A stretch of 64,000 nt of DNA, from assembly GCA_037951105.1 (NCBI GenBank), contig JBAMJV010011170.1, forward strand, positions 1-64,000. The letters run 5' to 3'. This DNA comes from Echinarachnius parma. Lineage: Eukaryota > Echinodermata > Echinoidea > Clypeasteroida > Echinarachniidae. A program made the translations under genes and the position numbers. This document shows, piece after piece, positions 54,780 through 64,000 of this stretch. How positions within the stretch are numbered: position 1 is the stretch's first letter; every line of letters starts with the position of its first letter. The notes under the pieces were generated by a model. The model searched no databases. It had not been told where the DNA came from and worked only from the letters and a program-made list of their open reading frames with translations.

Positions 54780-56740
54780 GATAGACGTCTACAATTTCTA
54801 TTCGTTTCTTTCATATACATGTATGTATTTATTCATCGTCCATTGTAAATGTGAACCTCATGCTTATTCAATGAAAATAATATATGTGTGATAAGTACTG
54901 CATTTTAATTTAAGTTATTGTTCCTTGTATAGTCAATGGAAACAATGTGCCTTCAGATGTGTAAGAAAGATGACAACTCGTATGGATAACAAATTTAAAC
55001 TTGTTTGCAGTATATGACAATTATACAGTATGTGTACCTAGAGGTTTTGGTACATTATATTTGAAATACAATGTAGTAGAAAAGGTGATTTAAAAAGCCG
55101 GAATCGTAACTGATATTTGATATAGCATTATTGTAGCATTGCATTGTTCATTGAGTTACCGTTTATACTATAATCATCAAACGCGATTTGCCTTAATGGA
55201 TTTGTAATAAATATGACAAACCATAATTATGTATGTCTTATTATATAGCGTATATTCGTGTTTTAATTCCTATCATATGAATACATTTGTCTTTGAAAAC
55301 TTATATAGTATTTTCTATTCGAAGGGTTAATTCTAGAAAACGATTCACGAAGCCGGGGTAGTTCGATCATGGATCGGAGGTATTTGTGGTCTTCTTCTAT
55401 AATGCAGCAATATATCATCTTACAATAATGTAAATACCACTTAAACTGTTCATAATGACTATGATGACAGAATGTAATTAGTAGCTGTATTAAATGTTAT
55501 TCAAATCATATAGATATAGATATATACAGCAAGCATTACCAATTGTGTACGAGCAAATTAAAATACGGAACTGCAAAATAATAATTATCTCGTGTTTTAG
55601 CTCCAGAAAGAGGAATAGCTAGATAATTATATGCTTTGTAATAATGCTTTTCATTAATTTTCTCTGTAGATATTCAAGAGGTCATGTAGACATTTTCAAA
55701 TTGTCATATGTGACTAATTCAGCCAGTTAGGTATCAAACAGCGCATGTGTCGGGTGTTTAAAAAACATTCATAACATTTGCAGTGTGACCAAGTGTGTCA
55801 CGAGCATGACAACCTAATTATAAGGGGTTTCTGGGACGAATACTGCATTAGGGATGTATATAATGCGCAGTCGGTAGACCACTGGTCTAGCAATCTGGGG
55901 GTTCCGGGTTCGAATCCCGGAGAAATCCTTATTTATTTGTTCTGTTTAATTTAATTAAAAAATAAATCATGGTATATGTACCGAGACCGAAATATACTTT
56001 ACAATGACAAACAATTTGTTTGTACGGGTGTTTGAATTGTAATATTAGCGGTGATACGTATAGTGTAAATAATATGTAGCCACGTAAACAGGCCTGAAAC
56101 AATTTGTTTTAAGTTAAATCAATGTTTCGACATTTTGTATTATATCTATTCACTATTATACATATCTGTAAACATTTACTTATTTTGTTGTTTTTTGTTG
56201 TTTTTCTTCCAACATAATTAGGGCTAGGTGTCCCCCCCCCCCCCCTGCTTTAATACACCAATCCATTATATAAGGAGCCATGAGAAGACAGAAGCTCACT
56301 CTATGCCCCTTTATCCTCTTACGGTAACAATATGTGTACCCGAAATATTATGGAGTATCAATCAAATAGACACCAATTTCAGTCTTGCTTACATTCAACA
56401 CGCATTTCAAGTTTCATTGATCGTTGTCACTTTACATGCATTATGTTTTGTTGAAATAAATATACTTATGTAATATTAGAGGTTATACAATGTATATTCA
56501 ATATATTAGATAAAAATGTACGTCACTATATGGTGCAGGATTGTGCCTCTAGCACGTGTAAAAGTGATAATTTGAGTTCAATGTTCTTGTGTTGTTGAAA
56601 TAAATAATACTGATGTATTATTACATGTTCCATGCAGATTTATGTTTCAATTGTCTACCCTTATTGATTGAACATTATGGTTTGTGTATGAAGAGAGAAT
56701 GCGAACATCATTAAAAATAACTTTGTAAAACTTAAACAAA
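54780..56740 (+). repeat. TE-poor paralogue of the 1.85-8.5 kb block
   Basis: Collinear landmarks include tccattgtaaatgtgaa (54839 and 1909), caatgtgccttcagatgtg (54943 and 2981), gacaattatacagtatg (55016 and 3975), gaatcgtaactgatatttga (a relative of 1536-1555), atgtagccacgt (56073 and 4921), atggtgcaggattg (56530 and 7981) and gcgaacatcattaaaa (56702 and 8517). The left block is more than three times longer because of insertions. Confidence 0.75.
55833..55930 (+). repeat. tRNA-Ala-like SINE or tRNA pseudogene, copy 2
   Basis: ctagcaa anticodon-loop text and gggttcgaatcccgg (T arm, box B) are kept, but box A is degraded (atgcgcagtcgg). The upstream aaggggtttctgggacga matches the copy at 5345-5455. 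Its place relative to the duplicated flanks differs from that copy. Confidence 0.5.
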
Positions 56741-56779
56741 TATGAGAATGTTTAGTTTATGTGTTCATATATTGAGTAG

Positions 56780-56900
56780 ATACACATGCGCGCGCACGCA
56801 CACACTTACACTCACAGACATACACACACAGACATACACACATACATATTCGCACACAATATGCACACAGCACATACACACACAAACAACACAAATAATA
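56780..56900 (+). repeat. Impure CA-rich tract
   Basis: cacaca, catacaca and cacagaca units. No coding value. Confidence 0.75.
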
Positions 56901-57375
56901 GCAGAAACATATTCTGAGTGCCAGCACTCATATCATAATTAATGTGCATCGACCCAGTCATTACAACAACAAAAAAACACTTCGATATATGCTCATATCA
57001 TTGCAAATTTCTTCTGAATGGTGTGTAATAGTTTCATAGACAATTTATCTACATGAAGTGAAAAAAATTCAAATTCAAATCAGATTGTATCACCTATTAT
57101 ACTGCCTATTAATTTGGACTATAATGGAAAATTTGAACGCTTGTCAGCGTTAGTGTGCATTCAGCTGTGTGCCGAGAGAATGAGCATGGTTGTTCGATGA
57201 TATTACGGGCAGTAAGTGCGATTTATCAGGCACTGACTTGGTAAAAAATGACAAAATGGGAACCTGACATGGTGTCACTCACAGCGCCCTAAAACAAAAA
57301 CTACACAACCAAAATTACTGTTCTCGGTATCATTATCATTGGAAAAGATACCCTATCCGATGGACATAATCATTT

Positions 57376-57424
57376 TGTTACTATATTTTGGTGCCCCGTT
57401 CCGTTTTTTGGGGGCCACCCTGTA
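57376..57424 (-). mobile_element. mariner-type terminal sequence
   Basis: ttttttgggggccaccctgta is the reverse of a tacagggtggcccccaaa end typical of mariner/Tc1 MITEs. The other terminus was not found. Confidence 0.5.
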
Positions 57425-57654
57425 TATAAGTAGCCACCATTACTATTTGTATTATTTATTATTATTAACAGCAATTAAGGAAAGCAAAATTGGCTCATTG
57501 GCAAGGACAGTGATCTGATACCCATTACATCCAGAACTGCCTATAATTCCAATTCTCATTTTAGTCATTTATCCGACAAGCGACAAGTTCAATCCTGCAT
57601 TCGTGAAATATCAGTGGAATGAGAAAGATAGATTGTAAAAGTTGTACTTGGAAG

Positions 57655-58010
57655 ACACTGTAGGTGTGGATCAGCCTGTGACAAATTTGGACTTATAATC
57701 TCATGGTGGACAGAAAAGAAGATTCAAGGATACCATTCAAGCCTCCCTCAAATCCCTTGAAATTGATGTGGCTTTTTGTGAAACTGCTGCTCAGGACCTC
57801 ACGGCATGGCACAGCTAAATCCACAGAGGTTGTTAACATGCCAAGAAGAAATGCTCTGCTGAGGCAAAACAAAAGAAAAAACAATTTATAAAAGCCAGAC
57901 CTGCCAAAACTTTACCTGATGTGTCTGTTTAAAGTGCGGCAGGAGTTTTTGTGCACGAATTGGCTTGATAAGCCACACTCAAACACATTGTACCCTGCCA
58001 TTAAATTTAA
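57655..58010 (+). pseudogene. LINE 3' relic with C2H2 zinc-finger end
   Basis: Broken frames read GGQKRRFKDTIQASLKSL, AAQDLTAWHS, AKQKKKQFIKARPAKTLP, then a C2H2-like end CLKCGRSF followed by IGLISHTQTH after a shift. This is the typical C-terminus of a widespread invertebrate non-LTR family. The copy is 5'-truncated and non-functional. Confidence 0.7.
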
Positions 58011-58439
58011 TATATAAGAGATGTTTAGGTCATCAACAAAAACGATGGAACAACTACAATTCAAAACCACTGTTAAAGGGATAGTATAGTTCTAGTCAGA
58101 CTTATTTTTTGAGTAACTAAAACTTGTAACCGATACTTACAAGCAACATTTAAAACTTGTAAGTTTTCACTAAAAACTCCTATATCAAATTATAATTGGT
58201 AGAACAAATATATAAGGTTACACAGTCGTTTTCATTCACAAAGCAGTCGTAAACACAAAAGGGTGCCCTCCAGACATCTGCCATAGTTGCAATCTCTCTT
58301 GTATAATTTATTTAGTAATATTCAACATTTTATTAAAAACTCATACATTTTTGTAAGATATCTAGATTAAAACTACATTTTGTTGATGGATCTTCGACAA
58401 AGCAGTCAACAGGGGTGCTTCCTCCATTGCACAATGTAA

Positions 58440-58850
58440 ACCAAACACAAAGAGTTAGTAAGTTTGAACTCATGACCCCAACAAATGTTTTTGGCATATG
58501 AAATGATTCCTGCGACCTTGACCTTTGACCTCATGACATCAAACTCTGGAGACTACATTAGCCCCATATCAAACATTGAGGTTCCAAGTTTTATTGTAAT
58601 CTGACATTCAGTTCTTGAGATTTTTAAACAGGCTATTTTTGCATAAATAAGGAGCCCTGTGACCAATGACTGCATGAACCCTATTAAATCTAATCAGATC
58701 ATTGTCACCCCAATATGTATACTCATACTAAGTTTGAAATTAAACTGTCAACTGAATCTTGAGATACAACGATAACAAAAATAGGATGAACAGACAGACA
58801 ACCTAAAAACATTATAGGGCAAGGTTCCCAAGGGGGTGAATTTTCATCTT
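58440..58850 (+). repeat. Dispersed repeat with tgaccttgacctttgacctc and gacagacagac
   Basis: The phrases ccttgacctttgacctcatg, ttgagatacaacgataacaa and ggatgaacagacagacaac are in an order I associate with a short interspersed repeat common in marine invertebrates. No ends are defined. Confidence 0.5.
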
Positions 58851-58983
58851 CACCCAATCGAGTGAAACTTGATGTCATTTTAAAGCTAAGATATTGAATT
58901 TTAATAATTTGAAAACAAATATTGAAATCTTGTATCCAATAAGTAGTAATAATAAAATATATTTGCATAATATGTAAATCATT

Positions 58984-59352
58984 GTAACGCGTGGGACATC
59001 TGAAGTAAAGACCAATCTAATAATATTTAAAATGTTTGTAATAATTCTTTACTCATTATTGGCTTGACCTGAAGTCATAATAAGAAGGTAGTTGGATTAT
59101 GATTTTCAGTTTATCTCATTTAATATGCAAATTAGATGCGTACCAAAATAGAATGTCCCACGCGTTGCATTTTTACATATTATTGTTTTGATTACTCGTT
59201 AATCGAAAGGTTTATTTTTCTGAAACTCTACAAAGTTCTAATTTACCTTAGGGGACATCCATAACATAGCAACAAAAATCACATTTACCTAATTAGCATA
59301 ATTGTATAATTAGATTTTGTCACGCGTGGGACATTTTGTAACGCGTGGGACT
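58984..59352. repeat. Repeats of taacgcgtgggac in both orientations
   Basis: taacgcgtgggacat at 58984 and the reversed atgtcccacgcgttg at 59153-59167 could be inverted ends of a 185-bp MITE. Two more direct copies at about 59320 and 59340 follow in AT-rich DNA. Confidence 0.6.
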
Positions 59353-59694
59353 GTACAGTAAAGCAATGGGTTTTTTAAAATCTTGTTTTGGCCTATTGGC
59401 TTAAACACGATCATTCCGCAACACGCGAGGATATTGGCCCGCCTCTATACAAGTTTTTTCTTTGATTGGTTGGCTTGTGTGCGGGGTGGCCGATGGTCTG
59501 TTGTGGATGCTCTCCCAAGCTGCATTTGTTGCCAGTGTTTGTAATTTTGTGTACTTTTTTTTCTTTTTTTTTTCTTGATTCATATTTGATTTTGCTTGTA
59601 ATTTTCCTAATCTTTCTCAATCGTTTGTAAATATTATGATCTTGTTGACTCAATAAAACATAAAAATATTTTAAAACAAATTTTAAAAAGTTTT

Positions 59695-60110
59695 TTCTTT
59701 GAAGTCTTGCGCAACTTTTGAGACCAAATTTATGACGAACAACTATACCCTTACAAAACCTTACATGACTTTTTCAAAGTGGAAGTCATTCCAGAAATTG
59801 CATTATTTTGTGATTAATGTACAAATCCTATGGAAAATAGTGTTTTTGCATAGGATTTATAAAAAAATCAATTATTTCTAATTTTAATCACTGCAAATAA
59901 TTAATGTTAGGACAATAATTGTTTGACAATGGTGAATAATTGATTTCATTAAAAAAAGATGTAAAAATGGAAGTTGAAAAACAAAGAAATCCATAAGAAT
60001 TTCCAAAAACAAAGAAATACATAAGGAAAATTTTAATTTTTGCAACTTTTGTTTTCAAATGTTGTTAAGAAATGTCATTACGAAATATATCAATATTGAT
60101 GAGCATACAA
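59695..60110 (-). mobile_element. Relic of the piggyBac-like family
   Basis: In reverse complement this matches the interior of 43419-44194: atttggtctcaaaagttgcg, cataggatttgtac with cacaaaat, and tccttatgtatttctttgtt. The GC-rich termini and TTAA sites are not evident, so it is an internal or decayed copy. Confidence 0.65.
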
Positions 60111-60400
60111 AGATAACAATGTTAGGCTTTAAATAATACTGACATAACACACTACTTAACGATTGATATTTATCCTACACAAAAATAATGCCAAATGTAA
60201 CATGCATGAACAAATATTGTTTGGTTTAAATAACAGAGCATAAATTACTGTTTATTGTTGTTTAGTATACAAACAATATTTCGTAACAAAATAGTGAACA
60301 AAATACCTGTATTTTCTTAGTTTAAATTATCGTTAAGTTTATATTGTACTTGATTTTGTACTTGACATGTGATTTGTATAGGTATATGGCAGGCTGTCGA

Positions 60401-60737
60401 CCCAGCTAGCCACCTGACGTCGGGCCGATGTCGGAAGTTGGTTGCGGATGTCGGCATATCGCCGTTGGCTCGAGGTTAAAATGTCCGCCAGCCCAACATC
60501 GTCACGACGTCATTTTTGTGATATATTGGCATAACGTCATTTTCCGACAATGGCCCAACATCATGTCATGAGATGATGTTGGGCCATTGTCGGAAAATGA
60601 CGTTATGCCAATATATCACAAAAATGACGTCGTGACGATGTTGGGCTGGCGGACATTTTAACCTCGAGCCAACGGCGATATGCCGACATCCGCCAACCAA
60701 CTTCCGACATCGGCCCGACGTCAGGTGGCTAGCTGGG
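60401..60737. mobile_element. 337-bp near-perfect palindrome
   Basis: Arms 60401-60563 and 60572-60737 are reverse complements with few differences around an 8-base centre (gtcatgag). The arms are rich in gtcgg, cgacgt and gacgtcat motifs, more GC-rich than the surroundings. The tips are cccagctagccacc and ggtggctagctggg. It is likely a palindromic MITE; transcripts would form one long hairpin. Confidence 0.9.
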
Positions 60738-60779
60738 GAGGTGTTCTTTTTTAATATATGGTGTTTTTAAATAGGCTAT

Positions 60780-60985
60780 CGTAAATTTGTAAATTTCCAC
60801 TTTCACTTGCTGCCCCTCTTTAGTATTGCATTCTCATTCATGTCTCATGTTTGTTTATATTCTGCATATTTGTTTATTCTATATTATATTTTGCCATGAA
60901 CATTTTATATAATTTCAATGTGTCAGCCAGTGGAGGCCAATTTTTTGTTAAAATATGGACAATAAAATAAATCTATCTATCTATA
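60780..60985 (+). repeat. Probable LINE 3' untranslated end with (TCTA)n
   Basis: AT-rich text ending aataaaataaatctatctatc, similar in design to the LINE end at 42840-42886. No coding part is attached. Confidence 0.35.
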
Positions 60986-61137
60986 TATTATACAAATAAA
61001 ACAACATTTTGTACGTTTGATAAAATATGTTTCTTGATATTATTTAATTAGTCAAAAATATTGAAAATATGTTTCTTCACATTATTTAATTTTATCAAAC
61101 GTTTCACATTTGACCTTTCTAACATATTTGACGTCGT

Positions 61138-61162
61138 ACAATGTGTATATTATACACATTGT
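61138..61162. repeat. 25-bp palindrome acaatgtgtata/tatacacattgt
   Basis: Perfect halves around one T. Confidence 0.85.
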
Positions 61163-61169
61163 AGTTTGT

Positions 61170-62500
61170 ACAACATTTGTTTTATTGTTACCTTTGTTAA
61201 ATTAATATGATTTGCTTGCATCTCATGTTATGTTTTGTATGCGAACGGAGATGGTTTCATACCAATAAATGTCCTGTAGAGGGGGTGTAATCATAGGGAA
61301 ATGGAACATACCGTGAAGCATCGTCGACATGGTCGACGCCAGTGATCTGAAGGTTCTGACTGATGACTGCCGTGTCGCGTACTCACATCACCGAGTCTGC
61401 CTCTTGGTTGTCGCCATCTAGCGGGCAAGAGCGTGCAGTGTAATTGTTTGCGAAAGGGGAAAATGAAAAAAAGGAAATAAATTATGCAAATAGTCCGTAC
61501 CCCTCTGTCTGTCTGTAAGCCTGTGCTTCGCCACTGGTTCAAATAATATCCCATTCCTTTTATTATCAAAATGAAACTTATATTATACACACTACCTCTA
61601 GTTCTCTCACAACGAGTCTATTTGGTTAGTAATGCACTTAGTTGTTACAGATTCATTACTTAAAATGTATCACTTTTTATGTCGCTTATCATGCCTTTGA
61701 AGTTTCCTTTATTTTATATTGAAATACCTGTAAAGTGTTCTAAATTATTTCTTTATGATTATGATTATGAAACTGCTTCGAAATCATCTCTTTATTAAAA
61801 AGTCTCTGCTCAAAACAATACAAATCATTTCATATTTTAAAGAAGATGAGTATATCATACTACCTCAGACTATTATACCGATATAAGAACGCATTAAATA
61901 GATAAAGCAAACATATTTTTCGATTATTTTACTATATCACAGACGATTTCCGTTAATTTATATGAATAGGAAATAACCTTCACGTCTTGTCAGACAATTA
62001 ACATGTTATGATCAATTGTTTATGATCCACTGATGGCGTTAGAAAAGGGCGGAGTTGGAAACATGCCCTTAATCTTATGAAAATGCAATATGAAAATGAC
62101 AAGAGAGGACCCAAAATTAACTCAATAATAGACTAAGCATACTCTTGATGCCTCATCAACGCAGAGAAAGCCACTGGTTCTAATTCGTATATGGTGCAAA
62201 TCAAAATTATCATTATTTAATAAAGTTAATTGTATTCATATTAAATATGAATACATCCTTTAGATACCATTTTCTTTTCTCAATATGACCTACACATTTT
62301 GATATTCAGTGTGTATTATAAACACACACTTACAGATCCTGGAACACACAATTATTGCCTATTTTCATGGTACTTATTTGGTACAGAATCATGTACAAAC
62401 AATTTGTTTTTGTTTTAGAAGAATTGTTTCCTATGTAAGAAGAAACTATGATATATTATATAAATGGAAATGTGTTTTTATTCTTTTAGGAAAGTAATGC
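61170..62500. other. AT-rich intergenic DNA
   Basis: A GC-richer island at 61310-61450 has a minus-strand ATG in good context (gctagATGGCG) followed by possible donors. This is not enough for an exon call. ctgtgcttcgccactgg at about 61523 resembles a hAT-type terminus. Confidence 0.35.
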
Positions 62501-62501
62501 A

Positions 62502-62669
62502 TTGCGAATTGTAGGAAAGTTCGATTTCCATTTCCGTCTATATCAACTGATGTCTCCAGATCTATATTTCCCGCCCGTCAGTTCTCTTCCTCTGACACAT
62601 TTTATCAGAGGCGTCCGAGAGCTAAAAGCGGTTGAACGGTTGCACGCCCAGAATTTGAAGACCGAGAGG
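62502..62669 (+). other. Open stretch of unknown nature
   Basis: A plus-strand frame (MRIVGKFDFHF to ELKAVERLHAQ) is open for about 55 codons and ends in a G run. There are no splice signals of note and no domain. It may be repeat-derived. Confidence 0.2.
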
Positions 62670-62692
62670 GGGGGGGGGGGGGGGGGGGGGGG
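62670..62692 (+). repeat. Poly-G run
   Basis: More than 20 G, followed by gtgggggcggatgg. Confidence 0.85.
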
Positions 62693-62894
62693 GTGGGGGC
62701 GGATGGAGGTATGAAATAGTTTTCAAACGGATGACACCCCAGCAGGTGTTCTAGGGGGCGGAGCCAGGAAGCCTTTGGGTTTTAGAAGTTCAGAACTGTC
62801 CAGATGTATGTAGAAATACAAAGTCTATTTTCTTTCAAAAAAGGTTTATATAGCGCATATTAAAAGCGTGTTGACAGCCTGAACCCCTAAATGG

Positions 62895-62997
62895 GTTAGG
62901 TACATTTATTATTATTATGATTAATATTGATATCATTATTATTATTATTATTATTATTATTGTTATTAATATTTATATCATTAACATTATTATTATC

Positions 62998-63066
<69 letters not shown>

Positions 63067-63087
63067 TATTATTATTATTATTGTAAT
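62895..63087 (+). repeat. (ATT)n microsatellite
   Basis: Long att array with a few gtt/aat interruptions; the uninterrupted core is about 62997-63060. Ile/Leu or Asn runs on both strands are artefacts. Confidence 0.9.
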
Positions 63088-63089
63088 AA

Positions 63090-63940
63090 TATTTATTATT
63101 CTGTTTGAAACTACTATCATATACTCACATTCAACTTATGTAAGATTCAGGGTTGTGATCTAACAGTCATGATCTCACCATTATTAAATTCTGCATAAAC
63201 CGTAGGCGTCTGTTTTGTTTTCATCGTTACTGAAGTCATTACACAACATGTATTATAATAGTGATATGTGCAGCCCAGCATGTGCAAGGAAATATAACAC
63301 TTCCTTGACCATGTTGAACGTGTTTATAGCGTTATCTTTACATTTCGAAAGTGGTCAACTATGATAAAATACAAGCACAACATAATGTCACAGTTGTAAT
63401 AATAAAAAAAGCACAATATAGCACTCCCATATTGCATTACACGGTTCACAGCGCTAATTGGTGACAAGACTGTGTATTGTTATCATAATGTCATATGCTT
63501 AAACCACCAGGACTTCCGGAAGTCTGCTTACTCACAACAAACTGTTTCCGGGTCAATTCTGGGTGTTGGTTACACCACTGATCTGTTATATCACTGGATG
63601 AGATTTTACTGCACGCTGGTTAGGTAATAATGATACTAATAATAATGGCCACTTAAATAGCGCAGTCATGTCTGTCATGATGTGACACTCCTGGCGCTAT
63701 TATTACCCATGGTCATCAGGTAGAGTTCAAACCCACACAATAATATTCTAACTTATCACCGACGTTTATACAAGGCCGCCATTTCAGAATCTTTACATCT
63801 CTAAATTATCATGATTTGGGCCCAGCACACGTATGTAGATTTGTATTAATATCCCACGAAACAATAACAACCCCCCCCCCCCCCAATTTATTATTATTTT
63901 TTTTTGATATTTCATATCGGCCTTTATAAGGGTTGAGGAA
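63090..63940. other. Intergenic DNA, no gene seen
   Basis: A C run is present at 63870-63884. No exon is supported. Confidence 0.4.
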
Positions 63941-63944
63941 GAGG

Positions 63945-64000
63945 AGGAGAATGGTGATGGACTAATGGTGATGATGATGATGATGATTATGGTGATGATA
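63945..64000 (+). repeat. gatgat/ggtgat microsatellite at window end
   Basis: Imperfect trinucleotide repeat that runs off the window. Confidence 0.8.

Noticed and set aside
61291..61590. 99-codon minus-strand frame with a good ATG context nearby
   Set aside because: No domain, no supported splice partner, and the frame is crossed by a possible MITE terminus.

Overview
The window looks like nuclear DNA from a marine invertebrate deuterostome, most likely an echinoderm. The reasons are long AT-rich introns with GT/AG junctions, a DEATH-NACHT-LRR (NLR-type) immune receptor gene of the kind strongly expanded in sea urchins and amphioxus, many non-LTR retrotransposon relics, and fold-back transposons whose arms are 16-bp tandem repeats with 8-bp target duplications, the layout of the sea-urchin TU elements. 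No species can be named from the sequence alone.

The centre of the window (about 12.3-51.9 kb, plus strand) can be read as one NLR gene of about 1,135-1,140 codons in 11 coding exons. They are a death-fold exon (12312-12624), a large NACHT exon (13565 to 15087 or 15102), a first LRR-like exon (18783-18962), four near-identical LRR exons (20431, 21364, 39199, 40187) lying in about 0.95-kb tandemly duplicated exon-intron units, an acidic LRR exon (48916-49122), a larger LRR exon (49940-50331) and two short terminal exons ending at a TGA at 51922-51924. Every junction keeps the reading frame. Introns hold nearly all of the repeats: an RTE-like LINE (22.6-27.3 kb) split by a 1.5-kb DNA transposon, a second LINE (43-45.5 kb) split by a piggyBac-like TTAA element and a 154-bp insert, a jockey-like LINE (46.2-48.4 kb), other LINE tails, a 126-bp satellite, and many MITEs and fold-back elements.

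Left flank (1-12 kb): no convincing gene. It is a TE-rich block with nested pogo-like MITEs, two TU-like fold-back elements, hexamer arrays, a 187-bp tandem repeat bounded by G/C runs, and tRNA-like sequence. Right flank (52-64 kb): hAT-like and palindromic MITEs, a GGAT-based minisatellite with a higher-order repeat, a TE-poor paralogue (54.8-56.7 kb) of the left block (1.85-8.5 kb), LINE 3' relics, a piggyBac-like copy and a 337-bp near-perfect palindrome.

Because many segments are duplicated inside the window, one copy often serves as the empty site for insertions in the other. This dates and delimits many insertions from the sequence alone. Long poly-G/poly-C runs recur every few kilobases and often mark element edges or rearrangement joints.
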